Source: Bog-473 sp963745665 (GTDB taxonomy: Bacteria > Actinomycetota > Acidimicrobiia > Acidimicrobiales > RAAP-2). From it: a stretch of 64,000 nt of DNA. The stretch spans positions 62,001 to 126,000 of the forward strand of contig CAVUYE010000001.1 in NCBI GenBank assembly GCA_963745665.1. The letters run 5' to 3'. The notes below the pieces were generated by a model, which saw only the letters and a list, made by a program, of their open reading frames with translations, had not been told where the DNA came from and searched no databases. Below, in pieces: positions 17,229 through 26,213 of this stretch. The position numbers and the translations under genes were made by a program. How positions within the stretch are numbered: the stretch's first letter is position 1; each line of letters starts with the position of its first letter.

Positions 17229-17933
17229 GTGGCGACGCGGGCATGGATGAGTTGGAGCAGCGGCAAGGACAGCACCTTCGCTCTGCAGTCCTTGGACCCC
17301 GACATCACCGTGACGAGTCTGCTCGTGACCGTGAACGAGGAGGCGGACCGGGTCGCCATGCATGCCGTGCGGCGATCCCTGCTCGAATCTCAGGCTGATC
17401 GACTCGGCCTGCCCTTGCACATCGTGACCATCCCCTCACCGTGCCCGAATGACGTCTACGAGGCCCGGATGAGGACGGCGATGGACGCGGCGGTGCAGGA
17501 CGGGGTCGGCGCCATCGTCTTCGGAGACCTCTTCCTCGAAGACGTCCGGCGCTACAGGGAACGGGCCTTGGCGTCCACGGGCATCGTGCCCGTCTTCCCG
17601 CTCTGGTCCCGCCCGACAGCCGAGCTCGCAGAAGAGATGATCGCCCAGGGTGTCCGGGCCGTCTTGACATGCGTGGACCCGGCGCAGATCTCCCCGTCAT
17701 TCGTCGGGCGAGCCTTCGGCGAAGACCTCCTCAACGACCTTCCGCCCGGCGTGGACCCCTGCGGCGAACGCGGCGAATTCCACACCTTCGTCTGGGACGC
17801 ACCCATGTTCAGCTCCCCCATTCCGATCCGGACGGGCGAGACCGTGACCCGAGACGGGTTCGTCTTCTGCGACGTGGTGCCGGCAGAGGGAGAGCACCGC
17901 ACCAGCCGGGAGCCGCCTCGAACGACTTTCTGA
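17229..17933 (+). CDS. adenine-nucleotide alpha hydrolase / diphthine-ammonia-ligase-like ATP pyrophosphatase
   Basis: About 234 residues. The PP-loop SWSSGKDST lies near the N-terminus and binds ATP. GAIVFGDLFLEDVRRYRE and CGERGEFHTFVWDAPMF are typical of the Dph6/MJ0570-like ATP-pyrophosphatase family. Bacterial members have no assigned substrate; chemistry is expected to be adenylation followed by amide or amidine formation. Start could be GTG 17229 or ATG 17244; the latter places SWSSGKDS at the very start as in many homologues. Divergent from the nucleoside hydrolase. Confidence 0.82.
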   Translation: MATRAWMSWSSGKDSTFALQSLDPDITVTSLLVTVNEEADRVAMHAVRRSLLESQADRLGLPLHIVTIPSPCPNDVYEARMRTAMDAAVQDGVGAIVFGDLFLEDVRRYRERALASTGIVPVFPLWSRPTAELAEEMIAQGVRAVLTCVDPAQISPSFVGRAFGEDLLNDLPPGVDPCGERGEFHTFVWDAPMFSSPIPIRTGETVTRDGFVFCDVVPAEGEHRTSREPPRTTF

Positions 17934-17944
17934 GGCCTGATAGG

Positions 17945-18298
17945 TCAGAGCTTCACAATGCTCACGGAGTCGATTTCCAGGAGATCCACGATGTAGAGCT
18001 CCTCCTCGGAGAGGTCGACGAATTCGATGCCGACGCGCGCGATTCCGCCCGGGCCAGCTCTTGCGTTTCGCACCTCACCGGTGAGCGTCATGTCGATGGA
18101 ATCTCCCACCGGAAGGCGCACGGAGATGCGACGGCCGACCATACCTGGTGCATCGGCGTGGCGAAAGTCCATCCCCACACCCAGCGTCGAGAAGTCGAAG
18201 ACCCCGCAGTCCAACCACAGGTGGGCGGGCTCGCCCTCTATCTGGCAGGAGCCCATCCACACGGCGGACTGGCGTTGTGCCCGTCGGCGATCGTCCAT
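17945..18298 (-). CDS. PilZ-domain protein (c-di-GMP binding candidate)
   Basis: 117 residues from ATG 18298, which follows a GGGAGGGTGG ribosome site. The RxxxR-like start MDDRRRAQRQSA and the D/NxSxxG motif in FDFSTLGVG are the two parts of a PilZ c-di-GMP binding site. No partner domain is attached, so it may act by binding another protein. No diguanylate cyclase is in the window. Converges with the ATP-pyrophosphatase gene. Confidence 0.8.
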   Translation of the reverse strand: MDDRRRAQRQSAVWMGSCQIEGEPAHLWLDCGVFDFSTLGVGMDFRHADAPGMVGRRISVRLPVGDSIDMTLTGEVRNARAGPGGIARVGIEFVDLSEEELYIVDLLEIDSVSIVKL

Positions 18299-18481
18299 GG
18301 TCCACCCTCCCGATTCGGCGCAGCGTCGACGCGGGGACGCAACGCGCCCTGCAACCAGTGTCGTCAGGAGTCCGGTGGGACTTGAACGCCTGCTGCAAAC
18401 TGGTCTCGGAAGGGCCGGGCCCTCCCCGGCCCGCCTGTAGCCTGAGCGGGCGCGTCCACCATCAAAGAGGAGGTTGGCCGA

Positions 18482-19012
18482 TTGCCTGCATGCTCCCGCT
18501 GCCTGGTCGAGGTGCCACCGGGGACAGCACTGTGTCCCAAGTGCGGCGCCGCCATCAGGCCGCCCGTCACACTGCGACCGCCACCCAAGCGCGTCGGGAA
18601 GTCGCGCCAACGGGTGAACGCCGTGAACAGGAGAGACCGAGTCATCGGCTCGGCCACCTTCGTGCTCCTGGTTTCGTTCTGGCTGCCGTGGTACAGCATC
18701 GGACCCTTCTCCGCCGATGGGCTCGCTGTCCACGGCTGGCTGTTCATCGCTGTGCTGGACTCCATCGTGCTGGTGCTCTACGTCCTGATCACGGCGTTCG
18801 GCGTCGGCGACCTGGCCGACATGGGCCGCCTGTCCAAGGAGCAGCTCCTCACTCTCTTGACGGGCGTCAATCTGGCTCTCGTGGTGCTGAGCTTCCTGTT
18901 GAAGCCGGCCGGCTTCAGCTGGGCGTGGGGAGCCTTTCTGGCGCTGATCGCCGCCATCGTGGCGTTCGTCCCCTTCGGTGTCCCCCTGGTCCAGGAGCAC
19001 CGCCGCCGCTGA
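18482..19012 (+). CDS. zinc-ribbon membrane protein
   Basis: 176 residues. A zinc ribbon opens the protein (CSRC ... CPKC, residues 4-21), followed by a basic proline-rich linker and four hydrophobic segments (FVLLVSFWLPWYSI onward). TTG 18482 is supported by AGAGGAGG eight bases upstream; it also puts the first CxxC at the N-terminus. Such proteins are common in actinobacteria, function unknown. Divergent from the PilZ gene. Confidence 0.75.
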   Translation: MPACSRCLVEVPPGTALCPKCGAAIRPPVTLRPPPKRVGKSRQRVNAVNRRDRVIGSATFVLLVSFWLPWYSIGPFSADGLAVHGWLFIAVLDSIVLVLYVLITAFGVGDLADMGRLSKEQLLTLLTGVNLALVVLSFLLKPAGFSWAWGAFLALIAAIVAFVPFGVPLVQEHRRR

Positions 19013-19088
19013 CCCCACCCTCGGAAAACGCCCGGCGGCGGATCTCGTCGCCGCACTGAGGCCGGCCCGAGAGCCGACCCGTCGGCAG

Positions 19089-19703
19089 TCAGGCCGGTGG
19101 GCCGCCCTGCACGCGCAGGCCGTCGCACACGATGGTGAGGAGGTCGAGGGCCGGTGCCGCCGTGGAGTGTGCCGTCGCCTGGCACGTCGCACCGACGAGC
19201 GCGAGCACCGCGTCCGGCTTGACGTCCGGGCGCACGGCACCGACGGTCTGCGCCCGCTGCAACAGGACGCCGATGGCGTCGTTGAGGTCCTCCTTCACCG
19301 CCATGGACGCCTCGTCCTGCTCCAGTCCGGCGCCCATGACGGCCGCGATGAGGTCGCGCTTGGCGGCGCCCTCCTCGACGGCGTGGGTCAGGAAGCCGAA
19401 GAACGCCCCCTTCGGGTCGTCAGAATCCGCCAAGGCGCGCGCGTCGAGCGCCAGGGCTGACAGCCGATCCAACAGGACGGCCTGACAGAGCTTCTCCTTG
19501 GTCGGGAAGTGGCGGTAGAGCGTGCCCACTCCGACGCCCGCCTTCTCCGCGATCAGGTCGACAGGGACCTCGATCCCCTCGACGGCGAAGACGGTCTCGG
19601 CGGCTTCGAGAATGCGGGCCCGGTTGCGCTGGGCGTCCGCCCGCAGGGGGCGTGCGTCGGCCGCCTCGTCACACCCTGCCTCTACGTTCGAAGTTCCTTC
19701 CAC
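19089..19703 (-). CDS. TetR-family repressor of the adjacent MFS exporter
   Basis: 204 residues. The HTH reads FAVEGIEVPVDLIAEKAGVG followed by VGTLYRHFPTKEKL. GTG 19703 is supported by GGGGGGAGGAG upstream. The C-terminal domain matches the common TetR_C drug-efflux regulators. It is divergent from the MFS transporter; a perfect palindrome lies exactly between that gene's -35 and -10, so repression relieved by an exported compound is the natural model. Confidence 0.92.
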   Translation of the reverse strand: MEGTSNVEAGCDEAADARPLRADAQRNRARILEAAETVFAVEGIEVPVDLIAEKAGVGVGTLYRHFPTKEKLCQAVLLDRLSALALDARALADSDDPKGAFFGFLTHAVEEGAAKRDLIAAVMGAGLEQDEASMAVKEDLNDAIGVLLQRAQTVGAVRPDVKPDAVLALVGATCQATAHSTAAPALDLLTIVCDGLRVQGGPPA

Positions 19704-19722
19704 AAAATCTCTCCTCCCCCCG

Positions 19723-19767
19723 TTGACAAACGGAACTCAGGTTCCGTATAGTGTATCTGGAACCAGA
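19723..19767 (+). promoter_or_regulatory. promoter and TetR operator of the MFS exporter
   Basis: A TTGACA -35 (19723-19728) and a TATAGT -10 (19747-19752) are separated by 18 bases. The spacer holds a perfect 7-base inverted repeat, ACGGAAC (19730-19736), TCAG, GTTCCGT (19741-19747). A second short palindrome, TCTGG-AA-CCAGA (19756-19767), covers the likely transcription start. A repressor bound to the first site would block RNA polymerase directly. Confidence 0.8.
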
Positions 19768-19876
19768 ACTCCGCTTCCGATTCTAAGCCATCACCGCCGG
19801 GAAAACCAGACCCTTCCAGGTCAGAACGGCGGGGCGGGAAAGCCGGGACGGACCTCTTTGCACACGGAGACCCACC

Positions 19877-21382
19877 ATGACCTCGACTCTCGACCTCCCT
19901 GATCAGGCGTCCCAATCAGAGCCCGACCTCGACCCCAAGCGCTTCCGGGCCCTCGCCATCATCGCGGTGGCCCAGCTCATGGTGGTGCTCGATGCCTCCG
20001 TGGTCATCATCGCCCTGCCCTCCGCCCAGCGGGCCCTGCACATCTCGACGGCCAACCGCCAGTGGATGCTGACGGCCTACACCCTCTCCTTCGCCGGCCT
20101 GCTGCTGCTCGGCGGCCGAATCGCCGACTACTTCGGACGCAAGCGCATGTTCGTCATCAGCCTGATCGGCTTCGCCGGCGCCTCCGCCCTGGGCGGCCTG
20201 GCCCAGAACTCGGCCATGCTCTTCAGCGCCCGCGCCCTGCAGGGTGCGTTCGCGGCGGTCATGGCGCCCGCCGCGCTCTCGCTGCTCACTGTGGCCTTCA
20301 CCGAGCCCAAGGAGCGGGCTCGGGCCTTCGCCGTCTACGGCGGCATCGCCGGCGGCGGCGCCGCTATCGGGCTCATCCTCGGCGGCTTCCTCACCGAGTT
20401 CGCCTCGTGGCGCTGGACGCTCCTGATCAACGTGCCGATCGCCATCGTCGCCGCTGTGGCGGCCTTCCGCTTCGTCTCCGAGAGCAGGGCCTCGGCCAAC
20501 CACGGCTACGACCTACCCGGCGCGGTCACCGTCACCGGCGGCCTGCTCGCCCTCGTCTACGGGTTCACCAAGGCCGGCACGGACGGTTGGGGAGCGTCCA
20601 CCACGGTCATGTTGTTCGCCGCCGCGGCGGTGCTCCTGGTGGCCTTCGTGGTGATCGAACAGCGCGTGACCCACCCCCTGCTGCCCCTCCGGGTCGTGCT
20701 CGACCGCAATCGCGGCGGATCCTTCCTGTCCTCTCTGCTGGTGGGGACGGCGCTGCTGGGGACCTTCTTGTCGCTGACCTACTACTTCCAGGGCACGCTG
20801 CACTACTCCGCGCTGAAGTCCGGGTTCGCCTTCGTGCCCTTCTCCTTGGGCATCATCACGGGCGCCACCCTGGCCAGTCGCCTGCTGCCCCGTTTCGGGC
20901 CGCGGGCGGTGATGACCGGCGGGCTGCTGATGGGCATGGCCGGTCTGATCCTCTTCAGCACCCTCGACGTGCACTCCGCCTACATCAGCACGGTGCTACC
21001 GGCCGAGGTCATCGTGAGCCTCGGCATGGGCCTCTCCTTCGTCGCCATGAGCAGCACGGCCCTGATCGGGGTGGGTGATCAGGACGCCGGCGTGGCCAGC
21101 GCACTGGTGAACGCCACCCAGCAGACCGGGGGCACCATGGGCGCCGCGCTCATCAACACCATCGCCACCAGCGCCACGGTGTCCTACGTCGCAGCGCACG
21201 GGAAGTCGGCGGCCTCGCTCACGGCGGGGTCGATCCACGGCTACACCACGGCCTTCACCTTCAGCGCCATCGTGTTGGCGGTCGCCGCCGTCGGCGCCTT
21301 CACCCTGATTCGGCGAGCCCGCCCCGACACGGTCGAGGCCGAGCTGGCCGACGAGCAGCCGCTGGCCTTGGCCTCCGTCTGA
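19877..21382 (+). CDS. MFS drug-type exporter, DHA2 (14-helix) family
   Basis: 501 residues with about 14 hydrophobic segments. The loop-2 motif GGRIADYFGRKRMF (motif A) and the motif-C-like segment GGGAAIGLILGGFL are present, and the start LDASVVIIALPSAQRAL is typical of EmrB/QacA-type transporters (motif D1). It would export hydrophobic or cationic compounds by proton antiport. ATG 19877 follows a GGAG site. The 5' leader from the predicted start is about 118 bases. It may also serve the biosynthetic-looking cluster immediately downstream, which converges on it. Confidence 0.92.
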   Translation: MTSTLDLPDQASQSEPDLDPKRFRALAIIAVAQLMVVLDASVVIIALPSAQRALHISTANRQWMLTAYTLSFAGLLLLGGRIADYFGRKRMFVISLIGFAGASALGGLAQNSAMLFSARALQGAFAAVMAPAALSLLTVAFTEPKERARAFAVYGGIAGGGAAIGLILGGFLTEFASWRWTLLINVPIAIVAAVAAFRFVSESRASANHGYDLPGAVTVTGGLLALVYGFTKAGTDGWGASTTVMLFAAAAVLLVAFVVIEQRVTHPLLPLRVVLDRNRGGSFLSSLLVGTALLGTFLSLTYYFQGTLHYSALKSGFAFVPFSLGIITGATLASRLLPRFGPRAVMTGGLLMGMAGLILFSTLDVHSAYISTVLPAEVIVSLGMGLSFVAMSSTALIGVGDQDAGVASALVNATQQTGGTMGAALINTIATSATVSYVAAHGKSAASLTAGSIHGYTTAFTFSAIVLAVAAVGAFTLIRRARPDTVEAELADEQPLALASV

Positions 21383-21421
21383 GCGGAGCCGAACCCGTCC
21401 CCGCCGGAGCAGGCCGGGGGG

Positions 21422-21616
21422 CTACTCGCTGATGATCTCGATGGCGTACTCGGGGCAGTTGGCCACGGCGAGTCGCGCTTTGTCCTGCAGTTCAGGCGGG
21501 ATCTCGTTCAGGATGACGGAGGCCTGCCCGTAGTCGTCGACGTCGAAGATCTCGGGCGCGAGGCCGTAACAGCGGGCGTGGCCTTGGCACTTTTCGGGGT
21601 CGACGCGGATCTTCAT
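21422..21616 (-). CDS. [3Fe-4S]-type ferredoxin partner of the P450
   Basis: 64 residues from ATG 21616. The start MKIRVDPEKCQGHARC gives Cys-x5-Cys and the C-terminus gives the third ligand in NCPEYA, the three-cysteine pattern of actinobacterial P450 ferredoxins. It overlaps the stop of the P450 gene (ATGA), so stoichiometric co-translation and electron delivery to that P450 are very likely. No ferredoxin reductase is in the window. Confidence 0.93.
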   Translation of the reverse strand: MKIRVDPEKCQGHARCYGLAPEIFDVDDYGQASVILNEIPPELQDKARLAVANCPEYAIEIISE

Positions 21617-22830
21617 GGGAATACGACCGGCAGGATACGTGGTCCGCGGACCTGTCCGCCTGCCCAGGTGATCTCCTGGCCCTCGGCCAACGAGAATTCC
21701 GGGAGGCGGGCCATCCACTCCTGCAGGGCGACCTGCAGCTCCATGCGGGCGAGGTTCGATCCGGCGCAGCGGTGGATGCCCGAGCCGAACGCCACGTGGC
21801 GGTTGTGGGTCCGGTCCAGCTGCACGATGTCCGGCTGCTCGAACGCCTCGGGGTCGCGGTTGGCGGCCGGGAAGTTCATCAGGACCTTGTCGCCCGCCTT
21901 CATGGGGCAGCCCTTGTACTCGATGTCCTCGGTCACCTCGCGGGCCATCGTCACCGGCGCATAGGCCCGCAAGAGCTCCTCGACCGCGGTCGGCATCAAT
22001 CCGGGATCGGCCGCCAGCGCCTTGCGGTCGTCGGGGTGCGCCGCCAGGTGCCAGAGCGAGGACCCGATGGCACTCCAGGTCGTGTCCACGCCGGCGATGA
22101 GGACGAGCGCGGCCATGCCGAGCACGATGCCGTCGTCGACCGGCGTGCCGTCGACCTCGGTGGTGAGCAGCTCGCTCAGGAGGTCGTCGCCCGGGTTCCG
22201 GCGCCGGTACTCGAGCTGACCCAGGAAATAGTTGAGCAGGCCCTCGGCCCCGCGCTGGCGCCGTTCAGCGTCGTCGGCGAACTCCAGCACGTCGCGCACC
22301 CAGCCGGTGAAGGTGTCGGAGAGGTCGGTGGACACACCGAGGATCCGGGCGATGACACGCACGGGAATCTGTTGCGCGTAGTCGGCGGCGGCATCGGCGT
22401 GGCCCTGGTCGGCGAACCGGTCGAGCAGCCCGCGGCAGAGCTCGCGGGTCAGCGGCACGTAGCTGTCGACCCGCTGGTGCGAGAACCACGGCAGGAGGAG
22501 CCGCCGCGTCCAGGTGTGCAATGGGGGGTCCGCCGAAATCGGCGGCAGGCCGTACTCGAGGTTCGGGCCGTCGAAGTTGGCGTTGGGATCCTCGTCCTCG
22601 TCGCCGGGGATGACGGCCACCTTGATCGAGCTGAAGTGCGCGATGTCGTGGGCGATGTCGGTGACGTCGTCGTAGCGCGTGGGCAGCCAGCTGCTCTTCC
22701 GCCGGTCGGTGTGCGCGATCGGACAACTCTGCCGCAGTTCGTCCCAAATGCTGAACGGGTCGGTGACGTAGCGCGGGTCGAGGACGTCGAAGTCGGTTGC
22801 CCAGTCCTGCACGGGCGCGGTATGTGGCAT
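21613..22830 (-). CDS. cytochrome P450
   Basis: 405 residues. The heme loop FGSGIHRCAG puts the proximal Cys at 355. The I-helix has AGVDTT (246-251) with the oxygen-activating Asp-Thr pair, and the K-helix EELLR gives ExxR. The closing proline-rich PRILPVVFP tail is standard. ATG 22830 (MPHTAP) is preferred over an in-frame upstream start because AAGGGGG lies just before it. It would hydroxylate a hydrophobic substrate using the overlapping ferredoxin. Position at the end of a nine-gene minus-strand run with two dioxygenases suggests tailoring of one product. Confidence 0.95.
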   Translation of the reverse strand: MPHTAPVQDWATDFDVLDPRYVTDPFSIWDELRQSCPIAHTDRRKSSWLPTRYDDVTDIAHDIAHFSSIKVAVIPGDEDEDPNANFDGPNLEYGLPPISADPPLHTWTRRLLLPWFSHQRVDSYVPLTRELCRGLLDRFADQGHADAAADYAQQIPVRVIARILGVSTDLSDTFTGWVRDVLEFADDAERRQRGAEGLLNYFLGQLEYRRRNPGDDLLSELLTTEVDGTPVDDGIVLGMAALVLIAGVDTTWSAIGSSLWHLAAHPDDRKALAADPGLMPTAVEELLRAYAPVTMAREVTEDIEYKGCPMKAGDKVLMNFPAANRDPEAFEQPDIVQLDRTHNRHVAFGSGIHRCAGSNLARMELQVALQEWMARLPEFSLAEGQEITWAGGQVRGPRILPVVFP

Positions 22831-22897
22831 CGGACCCCCTTGCTGCTGTCTCAACTCACCCGGATGCCTGCACCCTAGTGCGGGCGCAACCGCACCC

Positions 22898-23725
22898 CTA
22901 CGGGGCGACCGGCTGGCCCCCGCGCAACACCTCGTACTGGCGGCCCCGGTCGTCGGCCACCACGCGCTGCGTCGAGCCGTCGCCCTCTGGGCGCAGCACC
23001 GCGGCCCCCGACGGCGCGTACTGCACGATGTAGGCCTTGCGCACCGCGCCGGTCCGGTTGGGCCCGGTCGAGTGCGGCGTCAGCGACGAGAACACGACGA
23101 TGCTGCCGGCGGGCGCCGGCACCGCCACGGCGTCGGGCGGGTCGCGCAGGCAGACGAAGCCGATGTCGGAGTACTCGTGGGCGAGCGTGCCCAGCCGGTG
23201 CAGCCCCGGCACAACCCATGGGCACCCGTTCTCCTCGGTGGCGTCGGTGAGCGCCACCCAGCAGGTGAGGTACTGCTGGGGCTCCACGAAGGCGTACCCG
23301 TTGTCCTGGTGCCAGGGAAACGGGGACTCGGTCCCGGGCTTCTTGTAGACGGCCTGGTCCCAGTAGAGCCGCACGTCGGGCCCGACGAGGTCGGCGCACA
23401 GGTCGGTCAGCAGCGGCGCGCGCGTGAACTCCCGCAGCACCGGCGAGTGCAGCACCAGGTGGGTGGTGAAGGTGATCTCGTCCGCCCGCGCAATGAAGAA
23501 CCGCCCGCCTTCCAGCTCGCGCAGCGCGTCAGCCCCGCGTTGCTCGAACGGATCGATGGCCGCCATCAGCGCCTCGAGCTCGGCCCGCCCCAGCGCGTCC
23601 TCCAACACGAAGTATCCGCCCTCGTCGTAGCGGCGGGCTTGGGCTGCCGTGACGCTGCGGAACGGGCCGGTGTGCTCGCGCCAGGAGAACGCCGTGTTGC
23701 GCTCGTGCGTGGCCGGCGCGCCCAC
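22898..23725 (-). CDS. phytanoyl-CoA dioxygenase-family Fe(II)/2-oxoglutarate enzyme (copy 1)
   Basis: 275 residues. The iron triad is visible as His139 and Asp141 (WHQDNGY) and His218 (PHSTGPNRT); the following Arg residues can bind 2-oxoglutarate. QAVYKKPGTESPFPWHQDNG is typical of PhyH proteins. Expected reaction: hydroxylation (or related oxidation) of a small molecule or acyl-CoA. GTG 23725 lies two bases after the crotonase stop, with the AGAGG site very close to it, so the start may depend on coupling. A divergent paralogue is at 25049-25879. Confidence 0.9.
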   Translation of the reverse strand: MGAPATHERNTAFSWREHTGPFRSVTAAQARRYDEGGYFVLEDALGRAELEALMAAIDPFEQRGADALRELEGGRFFIARADEITFTTHLVLHSPVLREFTRAPLLTDLCADLVGPDVRLYWDQAVYKKPGTESPFPWHQDNGYAFVEPQQYLTCWVALTDATEENGCPWVVPGLHRLGTLAHEYSDIGFVCLRDPPDAVAVPAPAGSIVVFSSLTPHSTGPNRTGAVRKAYIVQYAPSGAAVLRPEGDGSTQRVVADDRGRQYEVLRGGQPVAP

Positions 23726-23727
23726 CT

Positions 23728-24486
23728 CTACTGCCCGGCGAAGTTCGGGTCGCGCCGTTCCGCCGCGGCGCGCACGCCCTCTGCGAAATCGGCCGTGCCG
23801 CGCAGCCGGGCCTGCTCGGCGTACTCGTGCTCCATGGCGAGCCGGGCCTCCTCCACCAGGCCCTGGCGCAACGTGGCCCGGATGGAGCGGACGGCGAGCG
23901 GTCCCGCCGCGGCCAGCTCGCCGGCGTAGGCGATCGCCTGCGCCAGCAGGTCGTCGGCGCCGGCCAGGCGGTCACACAGGCCGAGCGCCAGCGCCTGCTC
24001 GCCCCCGACGCGGCGCCCGGTGAGGAGGAGGTCCGCCGCGGCCTGCCGGCCGACGACCGCCGGCAGCGTCACCGTCAGCGCGAAGCCGTGGTGGAAGCCC
24101 AAGCGGGCGAAGTTGGCGCTGAAGCGGGTCTGCTCCGTCGCCACGCGGAAGTCGGCCGAGAGCGCGAGGCCGCAACCGCCCCCGATCGCGGCCCCCTGCA
24201 CCGCCGCCACCACGGGCAGCGGGGCGGCGAAGAGGCGCAGCGCCGCCCGGTACAGCGCGGCGATGTCGGCGCCGGCGTTGCCGGCGAAGTCCAACCCGGC
24301 GCAGAAGTGCCGGCCCTCCGACGCCAGCACGATGGCTCGGCACCAGCCCGAGCCGTCCAGCTCCTCGTACGCCGCGGCCACGTCTTCGATCAGCCCGGTG
24401 TCGAAGAAGTTGTTGGGCGGCCGGTGCAGGCACACGACCGCGACGTGGGCGCCGTTCTGCGCCACGGTGACGTCGGTGCCACTCAC
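23728..24486 (-). CDS. enoyl-CoA hydratase/isomerase-family protein
   Basis: 252 residues, crotonase fold. The oxyanion-hole segments are HFCAGLDFAGN and VQGAAIGGGCGLAL. GTG 24486 overlaps the acetyltransferase stop (GTGA). The catalytic Glu pair of hydratases was not confirmed by alignment, so it could be a hydratase, isomerase or hydrolase. Within this cluster it implies a CoA-thioester intermediate. Confidence 0.88.
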   Translation of the reverse strand: MSGTDVTVAQNGAHVAVVCLHRPPNNFFDTGLIEDVAAAYEELDGSGWCRAIVLASEGRHFCAGLDFAGNAGADIAALYRAALRLFAAPLPVVAAVQGAAIGGGCGLALSADFRVATEQTRFSANFARLGFHHGFALTVTLPAVVGRQAAADLLLTGRRVGGEQALALGLCDRLAGADDLLAQAIAYAGELAAAGPLAVRSIRATLRQGLVEEARLAMEHEYAEQARLRGTADFAEGVRAAAERRDPNFAGQ

Positions 24487-24968
24487 GGCGCCAGGTCCTC
24501 CAGGCTGCGCCAGTAGATGACCGCTTCCTCGCCCTCGACCGCATTGGGGATCCGCCCCACTTCTTCGAAGCCGAGCCGGCGGTACATGGCGCGGGCGGGG
24601 TTCGATTCGAACACGAGGTTGAACATCATGGCGTCGAAGCCGAGCCGGCGCGCCTCGTGCAGCGAGTGCTCCACCAACGACCGCCCCACCCCCGTGCCCC
24701 GGTACGGCGCCAGAACGAAGTAGCCGGCGTTGGCGATGTGGGCGGCCCGGCCCACGAAGTTGGGCTTGATGTACGACGCACCGATCAGATAGCCGCCGAA
24801 GCGGGCCACGGACACGGCCGCCGAAGGGCGGATCCAGTAGTCGTCGAAGTCCTCCCGGGTCAGCGGCGGCCGCTGGGGGAACCCTTCGCCTGCGCCGACG
24901 ATGTGACTGAACGCCGTGTACAGCTCGTCGTGGTCGTCCGTCGCCGCCTGGCGGATCTCTACCGGCAC
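24483..24968 (-). CDS. GNAT-family N-acetyltransferase
   Basis: 161 residues. VEIRQAATDDHDELYTAFSH opens the fold; the acetyl-CoA loop is in YRGTGVGRSLVEHSL, and the C-terminal MYRRLGFEEVGRI segment is standard. GTG 24968 (MPVEIRQ) is preferred because it starts at the conserved first strand. It transfers an acetyl (or acyl) group to an amine; the target may be a cluster intermediate or a resistance substrate. Confidence 0.92.
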   Translation of the reverse strand: MPVEIRQAATDDHDELYTAFSHIVGAGEGFPQRPPLTREDFDDYWIRPSAAVSVARFGGYLIGASYIKPNFVGRAAHIANAGYFVLAPYRGTGVGRSLVEHSLHEARRLGFDAMMFNLVFESNPARAMYRRLGFEEVGRIPNAVEGEEAVIYWRSLEDLAP

Positions 24969-25048
24969 GGCACCCACGGTAGTGGCGCGCACCCGAGAAC
25001 CGACTGATCGCACGGGGGGTGCAGTGCGACTCCGGAACAGCCCCGGTG

Positions 25049-25879
25049 TCAGGCGCCGGTGCCGAACCCGGCCGTGCCGATGCCGGGCCGCACCGCCTCA
25101 ATCGGGTCGCGCAGGTCGTCGATGTAGCCCAGTGCGTAGGCGCCGCGGTCGTAGCCCATGACCCGCAGCAGATCGGTCGGCAGCGTCTCGGCCACCTCGC
25201 GCGGTACGGACAGGTACTGGTTCTCCTCCTGGCGCAGCCAGGCCACGTTGTAGGTGATGTTCAATCCGATGCGGGTGGCATCGGACCGGTTCGCCCCTCC
25301 CCCGTGATACACGCTCCCCGAGTAGAAGAGGACGGAGCCGCGGGACATGGTGGCGGGCTCCGTGTCGTCGGGGCCGAAGGACAGCCGGTCCTCCCCCTGG
25401 TTGCTCCCCGGCACCACGCGGGTGGCACCGTTCTCCTCGGTGAAGTCGGTCAGCGCCCAGATGGTGTTGCACTGGACCTCGTAGCCGGCGGGGAACGGGA
25501 AGAAGTCGAAGGCCCACTGGTCGCGGTGGATGGGCTGGGGCTTCGCGCCCGGTCCGATGGCGATGGCCTGGGTCAGGTGGAGCTGGATGTTGGTGGCATG
25601 CCCCAGGAAGGTGCGGGCCGCGCCCAGTGCCAGCGGGTGCATGACGAGCTCGCGGCAACCGGGCGAGCGCGCGATCAGCGAGCCGGTGCGCCGCGTGTGG
25701 TCACCGCTGAAGTCGTCGGGCCCGGTGGGGGTCGACTCCAGGTAGGGACCCAGCTCCATCTCGATGCGCCCCAACAAGGTCTCCGGAGCCACCGCGTCCA
25801 CGATGACGGCGCCGTCACGCCCGATCAGCGCGGCCACCTCGTCGGGGCTGGTGTCGTGCGGCAGATGGACGAGTGGCAC
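25049..25879 (-). CDS. phytanoyl-CoA dioxygenase-family Fe(II)/2-oxoglutarate enzyme (copy 2)
   Basis: 276 residues. The iron ligands are His118 and Asp120 (IHRDQW) and His192 (VYHGGGANRS); the sequence TDFTEENGATRVVPGSNQ is characteristic. It is only distantly similar to copy 1 at 22898, so the two probably act on different positions or substrates. GTG 25879 follows a GGGGAGGATAGGGC region. It is 40 bases after the PqqD-like gene and on the same strand. Confidence 0.9.
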   Translation of the reverse strand: MPLVHLPHDTSPDEVAALIGRDGAVIVDAVAPETLLGRIEMELGPYLESTPTGPDDFSGDHTRRTGSLIARSPGCRELVMHPLALGAARTFLGHATNIQLHLTQAIAIGPGAKPQPIHRDQWAFDFFPFPAGYEVQCNTIWALTDFTEENGATRVVPGSNQGEDRLSFGPDDTEPATMSRGSVLFYSGSVYHGGGANRSDATRIGLNITYNVAWLRQEENQYLSVPREVAETLPTDLLRVMGYDRGAYALGYIDDLRDPIEAVRPGIGTAGFGTGA

Positions 25880-25919
25880 GCCCTATCCTCCCCACACGCC
25901 GGGTGGCGCGGCAACTCGT

Positions 25920-26213
25920 TCAGCCCGCCGCGTCGACCACCAGGCCCAGCTCCACCAGCTTGCCCACGGTCCGGCGCACGTCCTCGCCGATGTCGGCCGC
26001 GTCGTCCGGGTGCGCCGCCTGCAGCTGGCGCACCATGTCGTCGAGCGTCGTGGCGCCGTCGCAACGCTCCCAGATCGACGCCGCGCTCGTGTTGAGCAGT
26101 ATGAGCAGTTGTCCGACGTCGTCGTAGACGGCCACGTTGTCGTCCAGCTCGACGGTCGACGCGCCCGGGCGCTGCGCCGGGCGCGCCAGGCCACGCCCGT
26201 CCTCAGCGGCCAC
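25920..26213 (-). CDS. PqqD-family RRE (peptide chaperone) protein
   Basis: 97 residues. After an Ala/Gly-rich start, VELDDNVAVYDDVGQLLILL, then TSAASIWERCDGATTLDDMV and VRRTVGKLVELGLVVD reproduce the PqqD winged-helix pattern. Such proteins bind the leader of a ribosomally made peptide and present it to modifying enzymes. GTG 26213 overlaps the HPr-kinase-like gene by 11 bases and has GGAG six bases upstream. The partners here are a kinase-like and a nucleotidyltransferase-like protein, not a radical SAM enzyme. Confidence 0.85.
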   Translation of the reverse strand: MAAEDGRGLARPAQRPGASTVELDDNVAVYDDVGQLLILLNTSAASIWERCDGATTLDDMVRQLQAAHPDDAADIGEDVRRTVGKLVELGLVVDAAG

